From NCBI RefSeq assembly GCF_932526225.1, contig NC_064039.1, positions 10,932,139 to 10,996,138 on the forward strand: DNA of 64,000 bases. Direction: 5' to 3'. This DNA is from Nematostella vectensis (taxonomy: Eukaryota; Cnidaria; Anthozoa; Actiniaria; Edwardsiidae). The position numbers were made by a program, and so were the translations under genes. The notes below the pieces were generated by a model. The model had not been told where the DNA came from, made no database searches, and worked only from the letters and a program-made list of their open reading frames with translations. Of this stretch, positions 46,301 to 56,900 are shown piece by piece; position 1 is the first letter of the stretch, and every line of letters begins with the position of its first letter.

Positions 46301-49300
46301 ATAAGGGCGCATGCATAAGTAAGAACCGGGCGAATAAGGGCGCATGCATAAGTAAGAACCGGGCGAATAAGGGCGCATGCATAAGTAAGAACCGGGCGAA
46401 TAAGGGCGCATGCATAAGTAAGAACCGGGCGAATAAGGGCGCATGCATAAGTAAGAACCGGGCGAATAAGGGCGCATGCATAAGTAAGAACCGGGCGAAC
46501 GAGCGCGCAAACACAAGTGTGGACAAGGCGAACGAGCGCGCAAACACAAGTGTGGACAAGGCGAACGAGGGCGCAAGCCAAATGAGAACCGGGCGAGCGA
46601 GGGGGCAAACACGTGAGAACCGGGCGAGCGAGGGGACAAACACATAAGAGGACAAGGCGAACGAGCGCGCAAGCACAAATGAGAACCGGGCGAAAGAGGG
46701 CGCAAACACACGCATATATACATTTTCATCCTTGATTACTTAAATTCCTGATAACCAGGTAGCCTTGTATGCTTTTACGTTCGAATCCTACACTCCGTTG
46801 AATGCCTGTATGCCTGAAACAGCAACAACTGGAGAAACAGGGGCGTAGCCAGAATTTGTTAGGTGATTCTCGAATAAAAACTATAAGATTGATCGGTCAG
46901 AGCCGAGTTGGGTGTTGGGAAGCTCCCACTTACCGCTTTACATCCATTAGCAATCATAACTCTAATCTCGGCAGCCCTTTTAGGGTCCTCTAGCAGTGGA
47001 AAGAGCCTCCTGCCAGTCACTTTTGAGCAGAACGAGAGAATGAGGGACTCGATGACGTAACAATGCCTAGGTATGGCTGACAGGCCGTCATCAGTGATCG
47101 CACTACAAGCACTAAGGTCTAGCTCCACGAGAGTACCGCCTGCCGTGCTACACACCTGAAACGATACTAGGTATAAGCGAGGTGCCATTGCATCGAAAGT
47201 CATTTCACTACATGGCAACACGTGTAACAAAATCCATACACCTCTCATGGGTTCTAAAGCAAAAACGTAGAGTTCTGGGTAACGTTTTATTTTCTACTTC
47301 ATTGCCCATAAACAACTAATGATTTAAAGCATGATAAGGGCTGGAGCATTTGCGAAAGAAATAACAAATCGTAAGTTGGGTGCTAAATCATGTTAGCATA
47401 AATAAGTTTTTTCAATTATTACAGAATAAGTTATGAATTTATCTAATGCTAGATCTCCACCCTAATAATGTGTGATAAAAAAAGAAACAAAGTCACTGTG
47501 GCATTTTTTTTTTTTTTTTTGCCTCCCCCCTTAACAAATAATGGACTCTGCACTGATATCTCTTCTACGGACGCACATGCAATAGAAACCGTTTTTAAAA
47601 TCCGGACTATCAAATGCACTACTGAAGAGCCTGCATTGAGCCTTGTTATCCCTAATATCTTACTTACCTCTTCCAAGACGGTGTCATCGACAGCTTGAAT
47701 CCCACATAGTCTTAAGATCTCACTCACCTCTTCCAAGACTGTGTCATCGACAGCTTGAATCACACATAGTCTTAAGATCTCACTCACCTCTTCCAAGACT
47801 GTGTCATCGACAGCTTGAATCACACATAGTCTTAAGATCTCACTCACCTCTTCCAAGACTGTGTCATCGACAGCTTGAATCCCACAAAGTCTTAAGATCT
47901 TGATCTTTGACAACCGCTGTGCCAGCTTCGTGATGAGATCTCCAGGAAGTTGGATTCCATGGAGGGTCAGCTCAGTTAGTGAGGCTGGTAGGAACTCCGC
48001 TGTGATGAAGCATGGCCCATTGCGACAAGCACGGTAACAGTAACCAATGTCTAGACAGGATAGTTTGGGGCAGCTTGTAGTAACCTATTGAACATAAGAA
48101 TATAGCCAAGCAGATGTCTTACGCTTTATTGATACAGGAAAACAAGAGGCGGAATGCATAAAAGTCAAATATGCATAAGAGTCAAACTAGAACTGTTTTA
48201 ATTAAAGGCATAAGAAGAGGATGACAACACATCCTCTAACATTTTGAGAGGAAGTAGTGAAGTTAAAGTCAGTCAATCAATAATTTTCATATATTGGTCT
48301 TTATTGAATGATTGAAGTACATACAAAAGGAAAGGCTGAAGAAAGACACTTTGTTAGCATTGAAACATCATTTACGAAAATATGCAGAGATTGATTGTAG
48401 TGCTAAATCTCTACTAAAGACTACTGAAACTAAAATCTAAAAAGATTTTATTGTTAACCAACTCTTTACTGTATATATAGTAAATAAAAAATACAATAAT
48501 GCCTAGTAACAATGATACTATCTTATCACTAACTAAGTAAAAGTATCTTTGGGCCCATAGAAAGGACTTCGATTGAGGAGTCAAGGCCCCCTAAGGGGGT
48601 GTTTATTTAATGCACCGAGGGGGGAGGGATGATTATAATTAAGAGCCCCGCTTTCATTGTTTACATTTTTTTGGTGCCCCTCCTTTCAGAACCCCAAAAT
48701 GTTCAGAGCCCCAACTCCCCTTATCGACCTTAATAAACAAAAAAGTCTCCAAATCTGGAAAATGAATACTATGAAGTTGCTCTCCTTGTCCGGGTTGATG
48801 CCCCAGTTAAGTTCATCATTTTATCAGAGTCTGACAATTTTTTTCCACAAACTTTAGTTTTCAGCCTTCTTTTATTTCGTACTTTTCGGCATGTAAAGTT
48901 GTGTAAAATGGTACTGGGTTGGGTTGCACCAATTTTTCCTCATTCAGTTGCTTGCAGGAATTTCTTTCTTAATTCACCCCCCCCCCCCCCCCCCCTTTAA
49001 AAGTCAATGGTTCGTCCCTAAGTGTAAGATTCAAACGTTACTTTTGGTCAATGTATTTCACCGTGACGTCACACGCTGTGACCACAAGGTTTTGTTAAAC
49101 TACAAAGATGGCAGACGATCATAAGTTCGTTTCCTTTGTTTTATTTTGTTCCATTTTAACGTTTATGTTTTCTACACGTAATCAAACCACAACCATATCA
49201 TCATTATCACTTGAAGAAGCTTGACGACCTTTGCCTCCGAGTTTTAGCCTTGTCAGAGAATTATAAAGAAATAAAGCAGTTTTGTTTGCATTGTGGTTGT

Positions 49301-52300
49301 GTTTAGAATCTGCCAAAAGTCAGGAAATCAAGTCAACACTAAGGACGCCTGTGAAGGAGTATACATTTGTATTTAGTTGTTTTTGTTAAGAATTTTTTTC
49401 TGTATAAAAAGGGATAATGTCAATCATATAAAACATTGTATGTATATCATTTTGTGGATTTGCATGCTCCACCACTGTTTAGAAGTCTATTTCCAGTTGT
49501 TCCTGTTACCTAATAATGAACTGTATCAGTAAATCCAACTGCTATATACTGAAAGCTTGAAGTATCTATATTATGGTTATGAAGACAAAAGTATTAAATA
49601 CATTGGTCATTTGGGTTAATATTCAGGACCTTTTTTTACCCCCCCCCCCCCCCTTTTGGTGGTTAAAAATTTTTGGAAACTTCCCACACCTCCAATATCT
49701 TCCCTACCCAACTTGGTGTATTTAATGAACACTCCCTAAATTTAGATAAAATATATAGGTTTCTTCCACAGTTTATAGTTTGAATTTATATTCTATACAA
49801 TTATAGTCTGTCTAATACTGTTAAGAATTCACCAACTAGAGATCTATCACAATTCCTTTATTCTGATAGGCTGATAAACTAATGGTCTATTAGCGATAGA
49901 CAGTGAGTAGCAAAATGCTTGGCAAAATGGTGACTGAATGGTGATTGCCCGAACTCAGCAATGACTAAAGAGGAGCTGAATGGCTGTCTACGAGTATTTA
50001 AAGCTTCAGCTCGACAAAATGAAGGCATTGAATTTCAAAGTCACCTCAATGTGATAAATACAAGTGGCCATTGAGCAGCACTGAAAAAAAAATCACTAAT
50101 ATATGAACCATTTTAATCAACGCTATTACCATCTAGTTGGTGAATTCTAAAACAATTAGACCTCTGACCCTCTTGGACTATGATTTTGAATCAATCAGCC
50201 AATGGTGCATTATAATAGTTTCATATTTACCATTTGCAATCCATTCCCTGTAGTTATATTGCATCCATTTATGTTTAACCTGAAAATGATAGAATTAAAA
50301 TCATTAAATCTACAATGATTTAGATATAGAAATGGCATCTATCTTAAGTACTCACTCTTTAAGATTTGGACAGGCTCCTAATGCCATCAAGCTCAAATCT
50401 GTAATTAATCGCTGGTTGTTTAGGTTTAAAATTTCCTGCAAGGTGCAAATCATTATGTAAATAGAGTGAAAAAGAAAACACAGTCAGTCAGACAGACTCC
50501 AGGGGCATAGCAAGGGGGTTCACCCCTTCTAGCAGCCAAAAATACAGTAATGTATTAGACATTATCTTAAATACAGGAGAAAATGCCTTAAAAGGGTCTT
50601 TTGGGCCCCCTCCTGTTGAAAATCCTGGCTATTCTGCTGGACTCATAGCTGTCAACCAAATTTGGACAGAAATCTTGTGAAATCGGGTGAAATACAGTAA
50701 ATATGCGAAAAACCCCAAGAGAGCCAATGTGGATGAATACAGAGAATGTATGAACATTCTCACAAAAACTAGGCTTGTGATGAGGTCCAAAATCATGTGA
50801 CACCTGTCTAAAGAGGGTGAATTGGCAGCTATGCAGACTGATATTCAGATTTTGATAATAATGGTAGGTCGGTCAGCATAAATATGATTCACATTATTCA
50901 TATAGGTAACTTGCACTAAGATATCAGGTGACTTTTCCAATGGTAAATCCAAGAAAAAAGAAAAAAAAACAGAAATTAATAAAAAAAATATCTGAATAAA
51001 AATCTGAAGAATGTGAAATAAGCCCTTCCTGACAAAGAACCTTCTGGCTGATTCATAAGCGCTGAATAAGTTGCTTTTTGTTACTGTTTTTTTCCGCTAA
51101 AACCTGCATCATGGGTAAGTTTGTCACCAAAAAAGGCACATGATTTTTTGTATTGCAAGTTGCCTATTGTACTAACCAACTTTGTTTCCAGTGTATCAGT
51201 AATTGCTTGGACGGCCCCATCTGATACTTTGTAGCATCTACTTATCTTAATTTCACAGATGTTTGTACAGTTTTTCACCATTGTGACGATACTTGCATTG
51301 GTAATTTGCTCCAGACATTTCATATGAACTGTGGACAAGTCTTTAGATTTGATGGTACTTATGCTTTTATCTGTGATGTTTAATGACTTTAACTTGACAT
51401 ATTTCAGTTCAGTTTGTGTTTTCAGGAAGGGGGCAAGGCCTTTATCTGTTGAGAAAAATTGAAATGAAGTTATCAAATAAAGAAGGGACAAATTTCCAGG
51501 GAGGGAGGGGGGTTCTTCCCATGTCGACCTGATAGGGATGCTTGTCGTATTTTTTAGGGGTTAAAATCAGGCCTCAAGTATCTTTTAGGGGGTATCTAAG
51601 AAAAAAAACAGGCTTTTCTATAAGAAATGGTATTTTTAGGTGTTCGCAGAAATAGGTGCTACAAGCCTATGGTTATTCGTTACTTCCAACTTCTAAACAA
51701 AACACTTTGTCAATAGCAGGAGACAATAGTTGGGTTTAGTTTGGCCTCTGATATTATGACTGTATACACACATAATTTTCTGGCATGTAGTGAAAAGTAA
51801 GGGTAAAGTAAAAATATAGGAAATAATAGGCCAAGTGACCCCCTCCCCTCTGCCCCATCCAGACATTTACCAGCGGGGTGGTTCGTTTTTCCATTTGAGC
51901 ATACCAAATTTCCGGTATACCCCTCTCCTCGCCTTACTTCATTAGGCAATCCATACTTCAAATAAATTCAATTTTGTATTTAAAATGTTATTAATAGGAT
52001 GCCTTTTAACATATAGCTATAATAATAAAGATAATTATTTTTAAAGATTTGAATAGTCATTTTAAAGACATATTAATGTGCACGGTATATCCAGCCAACG
52101 TTGAGCGGACCTTCAAGCCGGGTGGGGGGGTTCGTCCGAATCCCCACTGGCTACGGGCCTGTTTAAGGTTAATCTAAGGTATAGGTTGTCTTACCGGTTA
52201 TTCTAAAACAGTGATTCAAAGTGACCTCTTTTAAGGCACAGCCACATTCTGCAAGATTAACAAGCAGGGAGTCATTGACCTGATCACTGTACGAGAATGT

Positions 52301-52492
52301 CACTGTCCGCAAGTGCGAGGCGAAAAGGTGGTATGTAATCTGTGGTAGTCTCTCTGCGGATAGCATGTCATGATCGCACAAACGAAGCAGTAATTTCTCC
52401 TTGTCGAAACGAGAGAGGTATGTCCCAGCTCGGTTAATTGTACCGAGGTTTCCAGCAACACAGAATAAACACATATCTACTAAAGACTTCAT
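43334..52492 (-). CDS. AMN1-like leucine-rich-repeat protein, 8 exons
   Basis: A Cys-containing-type LRR protein (AMN1/FBXL style), probably a substrate-recognition or scaffold protein. Exons in transcript order: 52492-52195, 51445-51177, 50435-50356, 50279-50231, 48084-47668, 47155-46934, 45184-44843, 43468-43334. All are GT-AG and phase-consistent, 1812 bp, 603 residues. The N-terminus (KSLVDMCLFCVAGNLGTI) resembles the SLLDLCL start of AMN1/ZYG11 proteins and precedes the repeats. LRR examples: LKYVKLKSLNITDKSISTI, EILNLNNQRLITDLSLMALG, LVELDLSACSAITDDGLSAI, LQAINLKGCELVTDAGVSEL. No clear F-box is seen. The start is ATG 52492. The last exon (NLDTGEYCRADLLFP before TGA) is supported by phase and acceptor only. 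Exon 5 carries four 60-bp copies with alternative donors at 47848, 47788, 47728 and 47668. Confidence 0.85.
43890..44120. mobile_element. MITE with AAAGGTAGTCAGTGCAAATGG ends, copy 2
   Basis: CTATTTCACAAAAGGTAGTC and GTGCAAATGGTAAATGGC at the left are inverted at the right as GCCATTTGCACTGACAACC and TTTATTGAAATAAG. Same family as 39241-39523. It lies in the last LRR-gene intron. Confidence 0.75.
44484..44605. repeat. Short GACCCGAAATGATCCC minisatellite
   Basis: About six degenerate units of CCCAGGACCCGAAATGATCC with CCCCAAGAGT variants, in the last intron of the LRR gene. Confidence 0.85.
45527..46700. repeat. 33-bp minisatellite, ~27 perfect units plus diverged flanks
   Basis: The unit GGGCGCATGCATAAGTAAGA + ACCGGGCGAATAA repeats almost without change from about 45601 to 46500. 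Flanking units at 45527-45600 and 46500-46700 are variant (GCGCAAACACAAGTG, GGACAAGGCGAACGAG). Because 33 is divisible by three, frames stay open for hundreds of codons on both strands. It lies inside the LRR-gene intron between exons 6 and 7, so I regard those ORFs as non-coding. Confidence 0.97.
47660..47900 (-). repeat. Four 60-bp copies spanning an exon end and splice donor of the LRR gene
   Basis: On the minus strand each unit reads ATCTTAAGACTNTGTGNGAT, then TCAAGCTGTCGATGACACNG, then TCTTGGAAGAGGTGAGTGAG. Each encodes about 20 residues (ILRLCVIQAVDDTVLEEVSE) and carries a donor in the same place. The last unit has the strongest donor, GTAAGTAAG. Confidence 0.95.
48085..50230. other. 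LRR-gene intron 4, no gene inside
   Basis: Contains poly-C runs (48977-48996, 49639-49653) and a MITE at 49820-50152. Nothing coding is recognised. Confidence 0.5.
49820..50152. mobile_element. MITE with AAGAATTCACCAACTAGA ends
   Basis: TTAAGAATTCACCAACTAGA at the left and TCTAGTTGGTGAATTCTAAA at the right enclose about 330 bp, with TAA/TTA-like flanks. Confidence 0.75.
50645..50838. mobile_element. Small MITE with CATAGCTGTCAAC ends
   Basis: CATAGCTGTCAACC at the left and AATTGGCAGCTATGC at the right. The ends resemble those of the element at 37408-37739. Confidence 0.6.
51860..52060. repeat. Inverted-repeat partner A flanking LRR exon 1
   Basis: GCGGGGTGGTTCGTTTTTCC and TTCCGGTATACCCCTCTCCT here are the inverted complement of 52960-53165. 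The two arms lie on either side of LRR exon 1 and its presumed promoter. Confidence 0.7.
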
Positions 52493-52959
52493 GATGTTCA
52501 GTCGCACGGATTGCAATGCCGCTCTCCAAGTAAATAATTGATCCTATGATCCTAAAGTCGTTGAGTTTCCAGGCGGTGTGTCGACTTATGCTCAATTATG
52601 GTGGAGTAGCCATGCTTTTATTGCCTTCGAGCCAAAGGGACTATTTTCTGTGCATGACTTCATTAATGGGCGGCGTCTCGGGCTTCCTGTGGTAAGATCG
52701 ATCGAGATAGACTAGGTATGAAAATTCGTTTATCGTGAAAACAAAACTAAAACTAATAGACCTTGTAAAAGTGTGTCTTTCTTTGTTGCAATTTTGCCGA
52801 TAGAACGTCAGTAGAGCGATATTGAAGCGCCAAGCGCTCGGGGAGCCTACAGCGTGGGAAAAAAAACGGGCATACATACACGCAGGGGATGTTGGGAGAA
52901 TTGATAAAAAAAACTTGAAAGTCACGAGCCGGAGGCGACCGTGTTGTGATATTTATTTT

Positions 52960-53165
52960 TTATAAAAAATATATTTTTTGTTATCGCTATATGTTAAAAA
53001 GCACCCTATTAATAACATTTTTTAAAATTATTTTTAATTTTTTTTAAAAATACAAGGTTTAATTTATATTTGAAGTATTGATGCCTAATGTAATAAGGCG
53101 AGGAGAGAGGTATACCGGAAACTTGGTCCGCTCAATCAAATGGAAAAACGAACCACCCCGCTCAA
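52960..53165. repeat. Inverted-repeat partner B
   Basis: AGGAGAGAGGTATACCGGAA and GGAAAAACGAACCACCCCGC match the complement of 51860-52060. The two arms could be the ends of one composite element or two insertions of one MITE. Confidence 0.7.
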
Positions 53166-53173
53166 AATTCTGC

Positions 53174-53489
<316 letters not shown>

Positions 53490-53490
<1 letters not shown>

Positions 53491-54010
53491 GGCAGAGAGA
53501 ATCCTGATGTGGTGGTAAAGGATTATCCTGTTTTGGTTTGATCAGAGACGAGACAATTGAAAAGAGTCTTCTTGAATCACCAGCGCACTCTTCTATACTA
53601 TCTGCAGTGTCAAGACGAGTAGAATACTCACTTCGTATTTTAAGATAGTTCACTTTGTCTTCTACAAGTCCCGACTTCAGCATTTTTCTTTCGGGCTTTC
53701 TTTTTTTGGCTTTGAGGAGTCTGAGAGATTCGTCAAACCATGGTACTATGGGGCGTGCGAGGACCACTTTCTCTTTAGAGGTGCATTGGGCGTCTAGAAT
53801 CTTTGCAAGTGAATCGTCATAACAAGCCGCTAAATCATCGACGTTGGAGGGAGGATCAACGACTAGTGGAGACTGCTGAATATCCTTCACGAACGCCTCT
53901 ATATCGATTTGTTTAAGTCTTCGATACATATGAAGAAAATGTTGTCGCTTTAGGGGTCTGGCACCGAGGAAACTTAGTTTCTTTTCAGGGACCTTCTCAA
54001 CTAACTAAAG
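53490..54010 (-). pseudogene. LINE (CR1/L2-type) ORF2 fragment
   Basis: A minus-strand frame of about 150 codons (to ATG 53929, with further codons upstream) has the linker between endonuclease and reverse transcriptase of CR1/L2-type LINEs: DIEAFVKDIQQSPLV, DDLAACYDDSLAKILD, then ARPIVPWFDESLRLLKAKKR. Neither the endonuclease nor the catalytic reverse-transcriptase domain is present. The fragment ends in the adjoining microsatellite, which may derive from replication slippage at its end. Confidence 0.75.
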
Positions 54011-54282
54011 ATGGTCACAGTAACTGTTTTTCTCTTCTGGTTATAAGTTAACGAAGTTTACGAAGCCCCTGTGGTACGCTCACCTTAAAAATTACAAGAA
54101 TCATGCAGATTTTCTAAATAAGGAATATATTAGTTTCCTTATATGGAAGTGACCGCGTTTGGCAAAAACGACAATTTTTGGCTCAATTTTCACGATATGT
54201 TGTGGTTGTATCGTCTTCTTCGGGCTTACGGGCCTGCTTATCCGGCGCTTACAAAAAAAATAGAAATCATTTTTTTTTCCCG

Positions 54283-54365
54283 AAAGGGTTTAGTTTCATT
54301 CGGGCGCAGTCATTTCTGATATTTGCCACCCAAAAAGATCACGTGACCTCTTAGCGCAAATCCCT
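54283..54365. mobile_element. Internally deleted copy of the 18535-18860 foldback
   Basis: GAAAGGGTTTAGTTTCATTC, GGGCGCAGTCATTT and AAAGATCACGTGACCTCTTA are the two outer ends of that element joined without its palindromic centre. A poly-G run follows at 54371. Confidence 0.65.
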
Positions 54366-54389
54366 ATATTGGGGGGGGGGGGGGGGGGG

Positions 54390-54690
54390 GGGGTGTAGGG
54401 GTTCGCGGATCGGCGGATTTGGTACCGAAAGCTCACGGATTACGGATTTTGATGATTATTTCAGCAGATTGGCGGATTTTGGATGCAGTGAAATCACTGA
54501 TCTGTTGTTCAATTTGGGCGAGGATTTCGGATTTTGACTGCTTACGGTCGAATTTGGGATTTTAAATGAATTTCAATCGATGCTATTGTTTATCTGTCAA
54601 ACCATGCGGATCTAAAAATATCTGCGGATCCACGGATTTGCACCGAAAATGTAGCGGATCGGCGGATTTACATTTATCCCCCCCCCCCCC
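54390..54690. repeat. GCGGATCGGCGGATTT-bounded repeat
   Basis: Direct recurrences of GGATCGGCGGATTT at both ends with internal GCGGATCCACGGATTTGC variants, between a poly-G and a poly-C tract. An interspersed element is likely; the type is unknown. Confidence 0.5.
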
Positions 54691-54920
54691 CTCTATATTC
54701 GACCAACATTCCCCAAGTGTCTGTATAAAAAAAGCCTAGAAAGACACGGGATATGAGTTTTTATTGCTTTTATAAAAGAACTAAGAAATAAAAATCCCAA
54801 TCAAGAGATGCGTACAAATCATTATCAAAATCTGAGCGTTCAATATGTCACGTTTGAAACAGAGCGGCGATAAGAAGCCGATATCAAAAACTTTTGGAAA
54901 CTTTAAAGACCAGATAAAAC

Positions 54921-54989
54921 GCCTTTTTCAAGATTCACGATTTGAAATTTTAAACGAACGAATTTCAAATCGTGAATCTTAAAAAAGGC
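54921..54989. repeat. Long perfect hairpin
   Basis: AAGATTCACGATTTGAAATT and its exact complement AATTTCAAATCGTGAATCTT are separated by 11 bases. Pairing continues outward to GCCTTTTT/AAAAAAGGC, for about 29 bp of stem. Confidence 0.9.
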
Positions 54990-55111
54990 GCTTTAATACG
55001 GCCAAAGGACACGCAAAAAGTTAACATAAACCAATAGAGCATAAACATATCACTAGACTACACACGTCTTTTCAACTAGTTGTTTTTTATTTTCCAATAA
55101 TTTTTTCGCCC

Positions 55112-55240
55112 TATGTTTACCTTAAAATCAAAAGGGACAAATAAAGAACTTGGGCTTTTCAGTCTACAGAACAGATGCTCATTTGCATCACAGGTAGCCC
55201 AAGCTTTTTCTTTGCCCCTATCATCGATTTTACGGTAAAC
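55112..55240. repeat. Small foldback
   Basis: GTTTACCTTAAAATC and GAACTTGGGCT at the left are inverted as AGCCCAAGCTTTT and GATTTTACGGTAAAC at the right. Confidence 0.6.
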
Positions 55241-55242
55241 CA

Positions 55243-55500
55243 AGAGAGCATAAGATAAGAGAGGGACACTGTGGTATTACCCACGCGCCATGTCGATTCC
55301 GAATCTGTCTATTTTTAGTAAACATCACCCCACCACTGCGCGTGAGCATTTTTACTCACCCTACCCCGCGCTTTGGCATTTACATCTTGTTTGTCGCTGT
55401 TTTGTGACTTGAAACCGAAAAAAAAACACCCTATTTGCACGAATACCATCGAAAATTTCATTCTAGCATCAAGGATATGGGCAGTTGCGGTTTATTAAAG
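55243..55500. mobile_element. Rearranged short copy of the 34608-35401 element
   Basis: It starts CAAGAGAGCATAAGATAAGA and GGGACACTGTGGTATTACCC like the left end of that element. It ends with the complement of its right inner part (ACACCCTATTTGCACGAATA, TTTCATTCTAGCATCAAGGA). The middle is deleted. Confidence 0.7.
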
Positions 55501-55659
55501 GGATGTAGTACTTTGAGGATGGGGGGGGGGGGGACTGGGGGGTTTCATAGAAACTAGTGGGAGGCGCGGATCGCCCCTCCGGGCCTCCCAGCCCCGTCTT
55601 AGGCTTGGGAGGAGCGAGTCCCCCCTCCGAGCCCCGTCTCTTTTCTAGGTATCAGGCAG

Positions 55660-55820
55660 ATAATGCTTCACGTACATAGATAATCGGCGATTGCTAATGT
55701 AGGCCGGGGCCGTTTTACGTACATAAATAATTGGCAATTGCTAATGTATAGGCAAGGGCCGTTCAACGTACATAAATAACCGGCAATTGCTAATGTAGGC
55801 CGGGGGCCGTTCCGCGTACA
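55660..55820. repeat. Three ~58-bp tandem units
   Basis: Units with ACGTACATAAATAATNGGCA, ATTGCTAATGTA and GGCCGGGGCCGTT. It lies 0.6 kb from the left end of the virus-like region; whether it belongs to it is unknown. Confidence 0.8.
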
Positions 55821-56084
55821 TAAGGTCGGGGCGAAAAAGCGCATGGATAAATCTACGCAAAACCTACGGAGCGCGGAATAACGGCCGTAAATTCAAAGCC
55901 GCTGGCGTGGCGTTTAAACCTGAGTTTTACTCACGTGGTGCCCCCAATCCCAGTTTGATCGTGCTTGTTTTCATGACTTCGAACTTCTCTCGGGATTTCT
56001 CTGCTAAAGCAGCGGTAATAGGGCGATGAATACCGTCGTGTGTTCTTTTTATCGAACACTCGATCGCCGGCGAGGTCTACGATT

Positions 56085-56252
56085 TTATGGCAGCCACAGA
56101 AGCCTCCTGTTTCCGAAATACGGTTTCATAGAGGCGGTCGAACTCTTTAAAACTCCATCTACGAAGGCGTCCTCTTCTTTCCCCTCGGCTGTTACTGGAA
56201 GTTTCCAGCCCAGCACTTTAGGTCTAATTCCGTGTTGGAGTCGAGCCGCCAT
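56085..56252 (-). CDS. Small ORF, possible first exon (tentative)
   Basis: A 55-codon frame starts at CCAAGATGGCGGC (a YY1-type initiation context also seen at the EamA start). It has a mixed composition with no known domain (KVLGWKLPVTAEGKEEDAFV). No splice donor is obvious before the stop. The plus strand is also open here, so coding strand and reality are uncertain. Confidence 0.3.
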   Translation of the reverse strand: MAARLQHGIRPKVLGWKLPVTAEGKEEDAFVDGVLKSSTASMKPYFGNRRLLWLP

Positions 56253-56432
56253 CTTGGGTAATTGAGCTTGGTACTTCATGACATACGTTTTTAAGGACTT
56301 TGTGACCCGCACCCTAATAAATAAAGCTGTTATGAAATATCATGGCTATATTTTTCCAATGATGCAGTCCGAACCCCCAAGGACTTGCAATTAGACATCC
56401 GTCTGTCCTGTGGTATACCGAGCATTCGAAGG

Positions 56433-56900
56433 ATGAGGTACGGAAATGATTATTGCGGGTGGCTCAAGGTCGGCCACGCAAACACGTGCGGCCGGAGGTG
56501 CATGGACGCCTACTGCAAGGTGCACCTCAAAAGGCTCCGTAAGGGCATCCCCCTCCCCGTGCCGTGCAGGATCTGCGGCATAGGGACTCGGTCGGAGACG
56601 CGGTTGCGCGCCCATGCGGAGCGAATCGTGAAGGGCAGAGGATGCGTGGCGTCGAGAGGCGCGCTCGGAAATGGTTCGCACTCGTCCTGCCTGACATCGC
56701 AGCCCGCGGTACGGGCAATTGATACAGGGTGGCACAAGGCATACCCGAACGCCCGTCCTGTCCGACACCGCGGCCCGCGGTACGGGCGGTTAGAGACTGG
56801 GTGGCACAAGGCATACCCGAACACTCGTCCCGCCGGTTGTGATACGGGCAGTCGGAGACTGGGTGGCACAGGGTATACCCAAACATGGACGCTCATATAG
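56433..56900 (+). pseudogene. Cys/His-rich N-terminal module of the viral replication gene
   Basis: From ATG 56433 the frame has a zinc-binding pattern: CGWLKVGHANTCGRRC, MDAYCKVH, PVPCRICGIGTRSETRL. After about residue 70 it runs into a degenerate tandem repeat (GWHKAYPN three times, 56728-56880) and ends at 56900 in a different frame from the next module. Probably the N-terminus of the adjoining polymerase protein; it could be a separate small zinc protein. Confidence 0.55.
56728..56885 (+). repeat. ~62-72-bp repeat with GGGTGGCACAAGGCATACCC
   Basis: Three copies of GGGTGGCACAAGGCATACCC followed by AACNCCCGTCC and ACGGGCNGT. It bridges the frame change between the Cys-rich module and the next one. 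Confidence 0.85.

Noticed and set aside
45383-46729. 448-codon minus-strand ORF of RPYSPGSYLCM repeats, and shadow ORFs on both strands
   Set aside because: Produced by a 33-bp repeat without stops, lying wholly in an LRR-gene intron. There is no unique coding sequence or splice support.
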